A stretch of DNA of 25,052 bases from an uncultured Oxalobacteraceae bacterium (GCA_946479255.1 CAMLFK010000038.1:1-25052), one strand, 5' to 3'. Shown: positions 16,801 to 23,960, counted from the first letter of the stretch. Numbers and translations: made by a program. The notes: generated from the letters alone by a model not told the origin.

Positions 16801-16925
16801 GCCAGGCCGGTGACGTTCCGGGCAAGCTTGCTGCCATCGTCGACGGCGTGGTGGAACAGGCGCAGCTGATCTATCTGCAGCCCACCGTGCGCGACACCCT
16901 GATCCTGAACGAGGTTACCTCATGA
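13833..16925 (+). CDS. Second baseplate J-like wedge protein (Afp12 type), with helical insertion
   Basis: This 1030-residue protein begins at ATGA with a strong GGAGGTGG upstream, inside the previous gene. The N-terminus is cysteine-rich (CGCGCCGGV), then comes LSSEDYPELARLTVRERDDS and WACVADVLTFYQERIANEGY, the opening of the putative baseplate assembly protein family. Residues about 245-450 form an Ala-rich helical insertion that breaks the usual beta structure. The J-like core resumes with FGDGVYGARLPTGLENVRA and RNGIGRGGNVAREQISLL (about 750-790) and ends with a family-typical IQHVRGVAWVDLDRL. It pairs with the preceding gpJ-like protein, as Afp11 pairs with Afp12. The insertion is the odd part and could be an added surface or a gating domain. 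Confidence 0.92.
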   Translation: MSQPCGCGCCGGVHSATPASRTNRPGLPALRYRVGTYASFFSSMQARLSSEDYPELARLTVRERDDSAIALLDAWACVADVLTFYQERIANEGYLRTATERRSVLELARLVGYRLRPGVAASVHLAYTVDKNSPVASIPRSARASSIPAPGEQMQVFETSEPLDARYAWNAIKPRMSRPHSRDTVEKLNQLYVKGVANNLKPNDVMLVQLGGAYPTPYRVMTVSTDDKADRTMLTLSGIAVAAPSMAKTGAELAAHDAARAAHFETIEAVAAALFDSLPKPATGTGAIIGRVKQALVALTEAAGSGEGSPSGMVANAQTVFQHELARAKLRKAPQALIDWLEAGTQQLGELHADFGEHAPSAPMAMSAAKMGTTTGNPIQVNAQMFRRFVDALTASPSLPPASSRKLQRDAAATFAPHADIYPRIMTALLPALGAQLYTGLGSLGAGSTSLRAWVLRRTAPMFGHNSPPVPVIGVAEPALVGPAHVAELDAPYDRIVPGSFAVVERAGSTAVVARIGAVEPVSVAKYGMAARVTRLTLDQPWAPDSDGEPDLPVLRAATVHAQAEELALAEEPITAPLTGNDIELDGLYEGLESGRSLIVTGERLIGNTAGVQGAELLMLAGVSGSEPRADDKPHTRIRLGVVGDTLGLAYTYKRDTVTFYANVVHATHGETRREVLGAGDAATPLQRFTLKQPPLTYVSAPTPSGVASTLEVRVNEVRWHEADSVAGLGPIERAYVTATADDASTAVIFGDGVYGARLPTGLENVRARYRNGIGRGGNVAREQISLLSDKPLGVTGVINPIRASGGADRETRDVARRNAPLAVTALDRLVSTQDYADFARLFGGVGKAVASRLPGREGQTVVVTIAGADDIIIEPTSDLLRNLGAALRRYGDPFVPVVLRPRELLALVIEARVKVLPDYDWEFVEPAVRAALLSAFGFEARDLGQGVSASDVITVIQHVRGVAWVDLDRLAAISLESAINAFVEPDQTSQAGDVPGKLAAIVDGVVEQAQLIYLQPTVRDTLILNEVTS

Positions 16926-19063
16926 GCCGTTCGCCCGAATATCTGTACGACCTGCTGCCCCAGGTTCATCGCACCCAGGACGCGTTGCAGGGCAATCCGC
17001 TGCGCGCGCTGCTGGAGGTGGTCGCCGAACAGGTCAACGTCGTCGAGGACGACATCGCCCAGCTGTACAACAACTGGTTCATCGAAACCTGCGAGGACTG
17101 GGTGGTGCCTTACATCGGCGACCTGGTGGGCTACCGCGCCGTGCCGGAGGCCGGCGACGCCGGTCCCGGTGCGCCGCGCCAGGAGGTGGCCAACACTATC
17201 CGTCTGCGCCGCCGCAAGGGCACCGTGGCGCTGCTCGAAGACCTGGCGCGCGATGTGGCAGCGTGGCCGGCGCGGGCGGTGCAGTTCTACACGTTGATGG
17301 GCTGGACGCAGCACCTCAGCCACCTGAGCCATCTTCGCCCCACGCGCGGACGCACGGCCGATCTGCGCGACGGAGGTGTACTCGCGCGCCTGGACGGGCC
17401 GTTCGACAGCATCGCGCACACGGTCGGGCTGCGAGGGCGTTACAACATCCCTGACGTGGGCCTGTTCGTGTGGCGCCTGAAGGCATACTCCGTCACCCAT
17501 ACGGCGGCGCGCTGCATCAAGGTCAGCGGCGGCTATGGCGAAGGCTATACCTTCAGCGAGCTGGGTAACGACACGCCGCTGTACACGCGCGTGCGGCCCG
17601 AATCCGGCCCGGCGCAGATCGCCGAAGAGATCAATGTGCCCGGCCCGATCGGCCGGCGCGCCTTTACGCTGACGCTGGAAGAGGGCGGCACCCAGGCCTC
17701 GCCCGACTACTACGGGCCGGACGCCAGCCTGGCGATCTATGTGCAGGACTGGCCCTGCCGGGGCGAGCGCGGCATGGTGCCCGCGGAGGACATCATCCCG
17801 GCCGACCTGTCCGACTGGCTGGCTTACCGCGCGCCGCTGGGCAAGGTGCTGGTCGACCCCGAGCGCGGGCGCATGGTGTTCCCGACCGGGCAAGTGCCCA
17901 AGCGGGTGTGGGTGCGCTATCACTACGGCTTTTCGGCCGACATGGGCGGCGGCGAGTACCCGCGCAAGCTGGCGCAGCCGGCCGGCGCGAAGCTCTACCG
18001 GGTGCGCAAGAGGCCGGGCGAGGGCGAGTTCGCCACCGTTGCAGCCGCGCTGGCGCAATGGGAGGGCGAGCGAGCGCAGGCAAAGGTCAAGGCCGCCGTG
18101 ATCGAAATCGCCGACAGCTGCGTGTACCACGAGGCGCTGGCTTTCCGCCTGGAGCCCGGCGAAAGCCTGCAGCTGCGTGCCGCCAACATGGCCCGGCCGA
18201 TCCTGCGCCTGCTCGACTACCACAGCGACAAGCCGGATCACATCGTCATCCAGGGCGGGGCGGCCAGCCGCTTTGTGCTGGACGGCTTGCTGGTGGCGGG
18301 CTGCGGCATCGAGGTCGAAGGCGGGCGCATCGCGCACGACCAGCAATGCGCACCCGGCACGCCCGACCTGTGCGACATCACCATCCGCCACTGCACCCTG
18401 GTGCCGGGCTGGGAGCTCGATTGCGACTGCGAGCCGCAATGGGCGGCCGAACCTTCGCTGACCCTGCGCTCGACCGGCGCTTCGGTGCGCATCGAGCGCA
18501 GCATCCTGGGGCCGATCCGCGTACTGGCCGACGAGACCCGCTACGACCCGCTGGTGCTGCGCATCAGCGACAGCATCCTCGATTCCGCCCACGAGGGCGC
18601 GCTGGCCATCGGCGACGAGCGCTGCGGCCCGGCTTTCGCGGTGCTGCATATCGCGCGCACCACCGTAATCGGCGGGGTCAAGGTGCACGCGGTGCACCTG
18701 GCCGAGAACAGTATCTTCATGGATCGCCTGCAAGTGGCGCGCCGCCAGGGCGGCTGCGTGCGCTTTTGCTACGTCACGCCCGGGTCGCGCACGCCGGCGC
18801 GCTACCGCTGCCAGCCCGACCTGGCCGGCGCGGATGACGATACGCGCGTGCGTCCGCGCTTTACCAGCCTGCGCTATGGAGCGCCCGGCTACTGCCAGCT
18901 GGCGCGCGACTGTGCGGAGGAAATCGTGCGCGGCGCGGATGACGAATCGGAAATGGGCGCCTTCCACCACCTGTACCAGCCGCAGCGCGCGGCCAGCCTG
19001 CGCGCCCGGCTCGACGAATACACCCCGGCAGGTTCGCTCGCCGCCATTATTTACGCAAGCTAG
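16922..19063 (+). CDS. gpI-like tail protein with long beta-rich C-terminal extension
   Basis: This 713-residue protein starts at ATGA. Residues about 1-130 resemble the gpI tail protein family (YLYDLLPQVHRTQD, EDDIAQLYNNWFIETCEDWV, PYIGDLVGYR, and TIRLRRRKGTVALLEDLARDV, quoted in part). A middle segment near residues 305-345 has KVLVDPERGRMVFPTGQVPK and VWVRYHYGF. From about residue 380 on the protein is a succession of short strands with a recurrent turn spacing (LVAGCGIEVEGG, ITIRHCTLVPG, VRIERSILGPI, LRISDSILDSA, LHIARTTVIGG, VHLAENSIFMD), which suggests a right-handed beta-helix. The extension contains many cysteines. P2 gpI is about a quarter of this size. With no tail-fibre gene in the locus, this extension is the best candidate for a surface-binding or cage-like role. 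Confidence 0.8.
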   Translation: MSRSPEYLYDLLPQVHRTQDALQGNPLRALLEVVAEQVNVVEDDIAQLYNNWFIETCEDWVVPYIGDLVGYRAVPEAGDAGPGAPRQEVANTIRLRRRKGTVALLEDLARDVAAWPARAVQFYTLMGWTQHLSHLSHLRPTRGRTADLRDGGVLARLDGPFDSIAHTVGLRGRYNIPDVGLFVWRLKAYSVTHTAARCIKVSGGYGEGYTFSELGNDTPLYTRVRPESGPAQIAEEINVPGPIGRRAFTLTLEEGGTQASPDYYGPDASLAIYVQDWPCRGERGMVPAEDIIPADLSDWLAYRAPLGKVLVDPERGRMVFPTGQVPKRVWVRYHYGFSADMGGGEYPRKLAQPAGAKLYRVRKRPGEGEFATVAAALAQWEGERAQAKVKAAVIEIADSCVYHEALAFRLEPGESLQLRAANMARPILRLLDYHSDKPDHIVIQGGAASRFVLDGLLVAGCGIEVEGGRIAHDQQCAPGTPDLCDITIRHCTLVPGWELDCDCEPQWAAEPSLTLRSTGASVRIERSILGPIRVLADETRYDPLVLRISDSILDSAHEGALAIGDERCGPAFAVLHIARTTVIGGVKVHAVHLAENSIFMDRLQVARRQGGCVRFCYVTPGSRTPARYRCQPDLAGADDDTRVRPRFTSLRYGAPGYCQLARDCAEEIVRGADDESEMGAFHHLYQPQRAASLRARLDEYTPAGSLAAIIYAS

Positions 19064-19072
19064 GAGATACAC

Positions 19073-20434
19073 ATGAAAGGCGACTTCACCAGGGACAGTT
19101 TCGATCCGCGCCATCACTACAGCGCGGTGCTGATGCAGCAGGGACGGGTCCAGCTCGACGCCGACTGGAACGAGCAGGGCGCGATCGAGCGCTGGCAGCG
19201 GCGCGCCGCGCTGGCCGACCTGATCGGGCCGGCCGGCGGCCCGTCCTTTAACTTGGGCTTTGCCATCGCCATGCCGGCGCCCGGTACCCAGGGCGGCTTC
19301 GGCATCGGCCCCGGCCGCTACTACGTCAACGGCATCCTGTGCGAAAACCCCGCGCAGATCGCCTACGGCGAGCAGCTGGGCTATCCCTTCGACGCCAACA
19401 GCACCGTGAAGCAGCTGGCGCAGCTCCAGTCCTATGTGGTCTACCTGGACGTGTGGGAGCGCCACGTCAGCGCGTACGAGGCCGACGGCATGCGCGAGAC
19501 CGCCTTGGGCTGGATCGATACCGCCAGCCGCATGCAGGTGGTCTGGCAGGTCAGGGTGCTGCCGGACACCGATGACCTGGATGTGTTAGAGGAGATGGCG
19601 CAGCCCAGCCGCGCCCTGCTGCGCGCCACCGCGCGCAAGCCTGCGGGCGAATCGCATGCCTGCAGCATCGATCCGGAAGCGCGCTATCGCGGCCTGGAAA
19701 ACCAGCTGTACCGCGTAGAGATCCACGATGGCGGCGCGGCGCCGGGCGACGCGCGCGTGGGCGCAACGTTCAAGTGGTCGCGCGAGAATGGTTCGGTGGT
19801 GTTCCCGCTCGATACCGTGACGTCAGGCCTTGAACCGGACGGCGTCAGCCGCATCACCACCGTCACACTGGCCGCGGCCGCGCGCGACGAAAAGCTGGGC
19901 CTGCACGTGGGCGACTGGGTCGAGCTGATCGACGACGCGAGCACCATGCGCGGGCAGCCGGAACCGCTGCTGCAGGTCCGCTCGGTGGATGGCCAGGGCG
20001 TGGTGCTGGCCGGCGGGTCGGCGCTGGGCACGAGCATCAGCCGTCATCGCCATCCGCTGCTGCGGCGCTGGGACCATCAGGTCGACAGCGACGACGAGGG
20101 GCAGGGCGGCGCGTTGTGGGTGCGCGAAACCGATACGGCGGACCAGTGGATTGAACTCGAACACGGTGTGCAGATCCAGTTCGTCAGCGGCGGTCAGGAA
20201 ACGGTGGAATACCGCAGTGGCGACTACTGGCTGATCCCTGCGCGCAGCGCCACCGGCGACGTCGAGTGGCCGCGCGTGGCCGGCACCAATACCGGCCAGC
20301 GCGAAGCCCTCTCGCCCAAGGGCGTGCTTCATCACTATGCGCCGCTGGCTGTGTTCGGCCTGAATGCGGCAGGCTCGCCAGCCCTGTCGGAACAGCGCTC
20401 GGCGTTTGCGCCACTGGCGGTAAAATTGGCCTGA
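19073..20434 (+). CDS. DUF6519 domain-containing protein, eCIS-associated
   Basis: This 453-residue protein starts nine bases after the gpI-like stop, with AGGAGA in front of its ATG. The opening MKGDFTRDSFDP followed by HHYSAVLMQQGRVQLDADWN is the hallmark of the DUF6519 family, which I know from phage-tail-like loci and which has no established function. Other conserved parts are GPGRYYVNGILCEN (about 80-95), YVVYLDVWERHVSAYE (120-135), GATFKWSRENGSVVFPL (about 225-243) and RRWDHQVDSDDEGQGGALWV, after which strands continue to the end. The protein looks wholly beta-rich and soluble. Given its place after the wedge genes, a peripheral baseplate or receptor-binding role is plausible but unproven. 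Confidence 0.82.
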   Translation: MKGDFTRDSFDPRHHYSAVLMQQGRVQLDADWNEQGAIERWQRRAALADLIGPAGGPSFNLGFAIAMPAPGTQGGFGIGPGRYYVNGILCENPAQIAYGEQLGYPFDANSTVKQLAQLQSYVVYLDVWERHVSAYEADGMRETALGWIDTASRMQVVWQVRVLPDTDDLDVLEEMAQPSRALLRATARKPAGESHACSIDPEARYRGLENQLYRVEIHDGGAAPGDARVGATFKWSRENGSVVFPLDTVTSGLEPDGVSRITTVTLAAAARDEKLGLHVGDWVELIDDASTMRGQPEPLLQVRSVDGQGVVLAGGSALGTSISRHRHPLLRRWDHQVDSDDEGQGGALWVRETDTADQWIELEHGVQIQFVSGGQETVEYRSGDYWLIPARSATGDVEWPRVAGTNTGQREALSPKGVLHHYAPLAVFGLNAAGSPALSEQRSAFAPLAVKLA

Positions 20435-20461
20435 ACGGCCGGATCGATATCGGAGCTTGCC

Positions 20462-21481
20462 ATGGGATTCGTCAAGGATAGGGTCAGGCCCGCCAGCGAG
20501 GCGGCACCGGCCCGGGCCGTACTGCCAAGGCGCACGGCGGCGGCGTTCGCCGGATTGGCGCGCGACCTGACGAAGGTACGCACGCATGCCGCCAAGCGCG
20601 ATGGCGAGGCGCCGCCTGAGACGGCGATTGCCACCGTGGTGCCGGTGGTCGCGCCGGAAAGCGGCACGGCTTCACCCGAGGGCCAGCTGTCGGGCACCAT
20701 CCCCGACGTGGTCACGCCGCCTGGCCAGGGGCGTAACACAGGCGAAGAATACAAGGAGCTTCCCGCCGAGATCACGCCTGGTGGCACACCGAACGTCAAG
20801 GTGGACCTGGCACTGCGCTTTCGCCGCGGCGGCGAGGTGGGCGGCGGCGTGGTCAAGCACGATCCGGTTGCATCCGGCGTCGCCATGGGTGGCTTCACCC
20901 AGCCGGGCGGCAAGGCGGTGCCGGCGTTTGGCGAAGAGTCCTACGAGCCGGCGTTCAAGAATATCGCCTTCACTCACGCGGCCGGCAAGTACACCATCAG
21001 CGGCACGCTGGATATCAACTGCCCGTGGGGCACCGACTCGGGCGGCAATATCGATGTGCCGTCGGGGACCGACGCCGTCGTCACCAAGGCCAACTACGCC
21101 GCCATCGTGGCCGACCTGACGCCGGCGGCGGCGTCGCCGTTCAAGTCGCCGCGTAACAGCTACTACTCGCAAAAGCTGGTGGAGCGGCACGAGAAATTTC
21201 ACGGCACCGACGACAATGCCTGGTCCATCGGGTCCGGCCTGCCGATCGTAAAGGCGCACCTGGAAGCGGGCAGCGTGTCGCCCGGCAGCGCCGCAGCCGA
21301 CGTGGCGGCACTGGTGGAAAGCGCGCGCATCAAACTGGTCAGCGAGAACATGAAATACTATAAGGGCGGTGGCGCGGACCACGGCTCGTATGCCGGAGAG
21401 ATCCGCGCCTACACGGACGGCAAGGCCGAGTATACTGCGCTCGCCAATGCCGTCGACGCGCATGGAAAAACACTGCCGTGA
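20462..21481 (+). CDS. Predicted zinc metallopeptidase-like protein, candidate eCIS cargo
   Basis: This 339-residue protein has no name I can give with confidence. Residues about 1-100 are basic and Pro/Ala-rich with no strong fold or signal peptide. Residues about 105-190 look like a beta-rich domain. The C-terminal part holds RHEKFHGTDD, an HExxH motif with His243, Glu244 and His247, and 66 residues further EIRAY, an ExxAY motif with Glu313. That arrangement matches the gluzincin pattern in which Glu313 would be the third zinc ligand. It is not the DUF4157 eCIS core, whose typical LLAHELaHVVQQ context is missing. It has GGAG eight bases before the ATG and is followed 15 bp later by the HEAT-like gene. 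The position after all structural genes and the unstructured N-terminus fit a loaded effector; that is inference. Confidence 0.6.
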   Translation: MGFVKDRVRPASEAAPARAVLPRRTAAAFAGLARDLTKVRTHAAKRDGEAPPETAIATVVPVVAPESGTASPEGQLSGTIPDVVTPPGQGRNTGEEYKELPAEITPGGTPNVKVDLALRFRRGGEVGGGVVKHDPVASGVAMGGFTQPGGKAVPAFGEESYEPAFKNIAFTHAAGKYTISGTLDINCPWGTDSGGNIDVPSGTDAVVTKANYAAIVADLTPAAASPFKSPRNSYYSQKLVERHEKFHGTDDNAWSIGSGLPIVKAHLEAGSVSPGSAAADVAALVESARIKLVSENMKYYKGGGADHGSYAGEIRAYTDGKAEYTALANAVDAHGKTLP

Positions 21482-21496
21482 CGGCCAAGGAACGCA

Positions 21497-22252
21497 ATGA
21501 ATAGCGAAACAATCTGCCACCCCAACATCACCAGCGCCGGCCTGCCGTGGCGTACCGAAGCGCTGCTCGAACGCGAGCGCAAGGCCTACGACTCGATGGT
21601 CAACACGCTCACACGGGGCAACCAGGCACCGCTGACCCTTCAGCAGATCGAGCGGGCGCTGGACTCGAAGGAGCCCGGCCAGGCTTATACGGCCGCCTTC
21701 CTGGCCGGCCGCTGCACTTTCGTGGACGACGGCCGCGCCGGGAACCTGATGCGCCGCCTGAACGAGCTGGGCGCCACCTTTGATGAGGCCGACGTCGGCA
21801 TCGAAGCGGCCATGGCGCTGGTGCTGCGCGGCGATCTCACCCGTGGAAAAGCGCTGCTCGAGGCGCGCCTGCATTCTTCCAGTGTGCTCGGTGACCAGTA
21901 CAAGGCAGCCTTCTACCTGGCGCAGACGGGCGACCCGTCCGGTTACGCCGCGCTGGTGACGACGCTGCATACCGAGATTGCCCACTATCGCCTGATGGCG
22001 CTGCGCCATGCGCTCGCTTTCGCGCCGTACCAGGGCAGGGTGGTCGGTGCGCTGCAAGTGGATGTGCCGGCGCTGCTGTACGAACGCCTGCTTGACGCCG
22101 ACGACATGGTGCGCAGCGAGGTGCCGTTTTACCTGGAAGAGATCGGCGCGCCCGGTTTGCCGGCGCGCCTGCGCGAAGTGGAGCAGACCGACCGTTCGCC
22201 CTCGGTGCGGATCGCCGCGCGCATGGTGCTGGACCGCTTGGAAGCCGCTTAG
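21497..22252 (+). CDS. HEAT-repeat-like helical protein, possible partner of the metallopeptidase-like protein
   Basis: This 251-residue protein starts 15 bp after the previous stop, with AAGGAA upstream of its ATG. It appears all-helical. Helical pairs of about 30-40 residues recur from about residue 55 to the end, for example [80 protein letters not shown], and [16 protein letters not shown]. These fit degenerate HEAT repeats. It has no signal peptide, membrane helix or catalytic motif, so a binding or scaffold role is likely. As the last gene of the run, beside a putative toxin-like protease, it might be an immunity or chaperone protein; equally it may serve particle assembly. Its 3' end overlaps the prpR 3' end by 4 bp on the opposite strand. 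Confidence 0.65.
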   Translation: MNSETICHPNITSAGLPWRTEALLERERKAYDSMVNTLTRGNQAPLTLQQIERALDSKEPGQAYTAAFLAGRCTFVDDGRAGNLMRRLNELGATFDEADVGIEAAMALVLRGDLTRGKALLEARLHSSSVLGDQYKAAFYLAQTGDPSGYAALVTTLHTEIAHYRLMALRHALAFAPYQGRVVGALQVDVPALLYERLLDADDMVRSEVPFYLEEIGAPGLPARLREVEQTDRSPSVRIAARMVLDRLEAA

Positions 22253-23853
22253 CCTTTGCCGCCTCGCAGCCGGCGCCACAGTGTGGTGCGGCTGATGCCG
22301 AGATAGGCGGCCGCTTCGTCGCGCCGCCCGCCGAAGCGTGCCAGCACCTGCGCCACGTCTTCGCCCTGCTGACGGACCGCGGGTGGAGCGGGCGGCAAAC
22401 CGTCGGCGAGTTCCGGCGCCACGCCCAGCACGAACGAGGGCGTCAGCGCCTGCAGCGGTTCGGCCGCGAGGAACAAGGCCACGCGCTCCATCAGGTTGCG
22501 CAGCTCGCGCACATTGCCCGGCCAGCGGTAGCGTTCAAGCAGCGGCGCGCAGGCGTTCACTTCGGCCTGCAGATTGGGGTGCGGCCGTGCGCCCAGCGCT
22601 GCCAGCGCATTCTTGAGCGACCACGCCGCCAGCTGCGGTATGTCGGCCACACGCTCGCGCAGCGCAGGCAAGGCAAGGCGCAGCACCGCCAGCCGGTAGA
22701 ACAGGTCGGCGCGAAAACGTCCTTCGCGCACGCGCGCCTCCAGGTCGCAATGGGTTGCGCTGATCACCCGCACGCGGATGGGTATCGGACGCGTGCCGCC
22801 CACCCGCACCACCTCGCGTTCTTCGAGCACCCGCAGCAGGCGGGTTTGCAGCGCCAGCGGCATTTCGCCGATCTCGTCCAAAAACAAGGTGCCGTGATTG
22901 GCCGCCTCGAACAGGCCGGCGTGGCCGCCGCGGCGCGCGCCGGTGAACGCGCCTTCCTCGTGGCCGAACAGTTCGGATTCCAGCAGCGACTCGGCCACCG
23001 CGCCACAGTTCACCGCCACGAAGGGGCGGTTGGCGCCCAGGCTGCGCGGCGCTTCGCGGTGGATGGCTTGCGCCACCAGTTCCTTGCCGCTGCCGGTCTC
23101 GCCCTGGATCAGCACCGTGGCGGGCGAGCGCGCGTACAGCACCACCGCCTGGCGCACCTTTTCCATGGTGGGCGAATCGCCGCGCAAGTCGTTCAGGCCG
23201 TGGCGCGCCTGCAGCGTGTCGGCCACCGCGCCGCGCCGCGCGCGGCCGGATTCGAGCCTGGTCAGGCGCGCCATCTCGAGCGCGTCGTCGAATGATTGGC
23301 GGATCGATGCGCTTGAATAGACGAAGATGCCGGCCAGCCCGGCTTCCTCGGCCAGGTCGGTAATCAGGCCGGCGCCGACGATGGCCTCAAACCCGGCCGC
23401 CTTCAGGTCCTGGATCTGGGCGCGCGCATCTTCTTCGGTTACGTAGGTGCGCTGGGCGATCGGCAGGCCGAACGTGGCGCTGAATTCGGCCAGCTCGGGA
23501 TGGCGCTGCTGGTAGGTGATGACGCCGATCCGTTCGGTGACGCGGCGCGCGCGTGCCAGTGCCTGCAGCATGTCGAAGCCGCTCGCCTTGGCCACCACCA
23601 CCGGCACGGACACGCGGCCTTTCAGGTAGGCGGCGTTGGAGCCGGCCGCGATGACGACGTCGCAGCGTTCACCGGCCATGCGTTCGCGGATGTGGCGCGC
23701 GGCTTCGTCGAAGCCCAGGCTGATCGGTTCGATGGCCGCGAGGTGGTCGTATTCGAGCGTGATATCGCGGAACAGGTCGGCAAGACGCGACACCGATACC
23801 GTCCAGATGACGGGTTTGTCGGCATTGTCGAGCGGAAATGGGGAAGTGGCCAT
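22249..23853 (-). CDS. prpR: Propionate catabolism regulator PrpR, sigma-54-dependent activator
   Basis: This 534-residue protein is an enhancer-binding regulator of the methylcitrate pathway. Residues about 10-200 form the PrpR N-terminal sensor domain ([37 protein letters not shown], and [10 protein letters not shown], quoted in part), which binds 2-methylcitrate in studied members. The sigma-54 AAA+ domain follows, with Walker A GETGSGKE (about 251-258), the sigma-54 contact loop GAFTGA (about 301-306), and [20 protein letters not shown] as Walker B. The C-terminus has the Fis-type helix-turn-helix ([20 protein letters not shown]). The start at 23853 has GAGG 11 bases upstream, a slightly long spacing. 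It is divergent from prpB, and one GTTTCAT element abuts its start codon, hinting at autoregulation. Confidence 0.95.
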   Translation of the reverse strand: MATSPFPLDNADKPVIWTVSVSRLADLFRDITLEYDHLAAIEPISLGFDEAARHIRERMAGERCDVVIAAGSNAAYLKGRVSVPVVVAKASGFDMLQALARARRVTERIGVITYQQRHPELAEFSATFGLPIAQRTYVTEEDARAQIQDLKAAGFEAIVGAGLITDLAEEAGLAGIFVYSSASIRQSFDDALEMARLTRLESGRARRGAVADTLQARHGLNDLRGDSPTMEKVRQAVVLYARSPATVLIQGETGSGKELVAQAIHREAPRSLGANRPFVAVNCGAVAESLLESELFGHEEGAFTGARRGGHAGLFEAANHGTLFLDEIGEMPLALQTRLLRVLEEREVVRVGGTRPIPIRVRVISATHCDLEARVREGRFRADLFYRLAVLRLALPALRERVADIPQLAAWSLKNALAALGARPHPNLQAEVNACAPLLERYRWPGNVRELRNLMERVALFLAAEPLQALTPSFVLGVAPELADGLPPAPPAVRQQGEDVAQVLARFGGRRDEAAAYLGISRTTLWRRLRGGKG

Positions 23854-23900
23854 GTTTCATTTTACCTCGTTTCATGTTTCATCTTGAAACGCTGTGAAAC
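23854..23900. promoter_or_regulatory. Clustered GTTTCA/TGAAAC elements, probable PrpR upstream activating sites
   Basis: Five copies of one hexamer lie in 47 bp. GTTTCAT occurs at 23854-23860, 23869-23875 and 23876-23882, and the complementary TGAAAC at 23885-23890 and 23895-23900. The inner pair forms the palindrome GTTTCA-TCT-TGAAAC. The group sits about 70-115 bp upstream of the predicted prpB start, a normal enhancer distance for a sigma-54 activator, and the first copy lies against the prpR start codon. Assignment to PrpR rests on context. Confidence 0.75.
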
Positions 23901-23914
23901 GTGGCTTGGCGCGC

Positions 23915-23927
23915 TAAGTCATTGATA
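23915..23927 (-). promoter_or_regulatory. Predicted IHF site between activator sites and sigma-54 promoter
   Basis: On the minus strand this reads TATCAATGACTTA, matching the IHF consensus WATCAA-N4-TTR at every defined base. It lies about 50 bp upstream of the predicted prpB start, between the activator sites and the promoter, where DNA bending would bring bound PrpR to the polymerase. Confidence 0.7.
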
Positions 23928-23944
23928 AAGATGATATTCGCTGC

Positions 23945-23960
23945 TGGCACGCCGGTTGCA
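23945..23960 (+). promoter_or_regulatory. Sigma-54 (-24/-12) promoter of prpBC
   Basis: TGGCACGCCGGTTGCA fits the sigma-54 consensus TGGCACR-N4-TTGCW at all defined positions, with GG at 23946-23947 and GC at 23958-23959 ten bases apart. It places the transcription start near 23971 and gives a leader of about 40 nt to the prpB ATG at 24010. It also rules out an in-frame upstream ATG at 23956, which lies inside the promoter. Confidence 0.93.

Noticed and set aside
778..20434. Prophage
   Set aside because: Only tail-type genes are present; there is no capsid, portal, terminase, integrase, repressor or lysis gene, and the AAA+ ATPase, DUF4255 and DUF6519 genes are eCIS markers.
778..20434. Type VI secretion system
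   Set aside because: There is one gp18-type sheath rather than a TssB/TssC pair, the hub and spike are separate P2-like genes, and no TssJ, TssL, TssM, TssK or ClpV gene is present. The clpA fragment at the left edge is a true ClpA, not ClpV.
20462..21481. Assignment of the HExxH protein to DUF4157 (eCIS core)
   Set aside because: The typical sequence around the DUF4157 motif, with its LLAHELaHVVQQ-like helix and preceding histidine-rich segment, is absent.
23922..23935. Second FNR-like box near prpB (TTGATAAAGATGAT)
   Set aside because: Only the left half fits; the right half ATGAT departs from ATCAA at two of five positions, and the left half overlaps the better IHF match.
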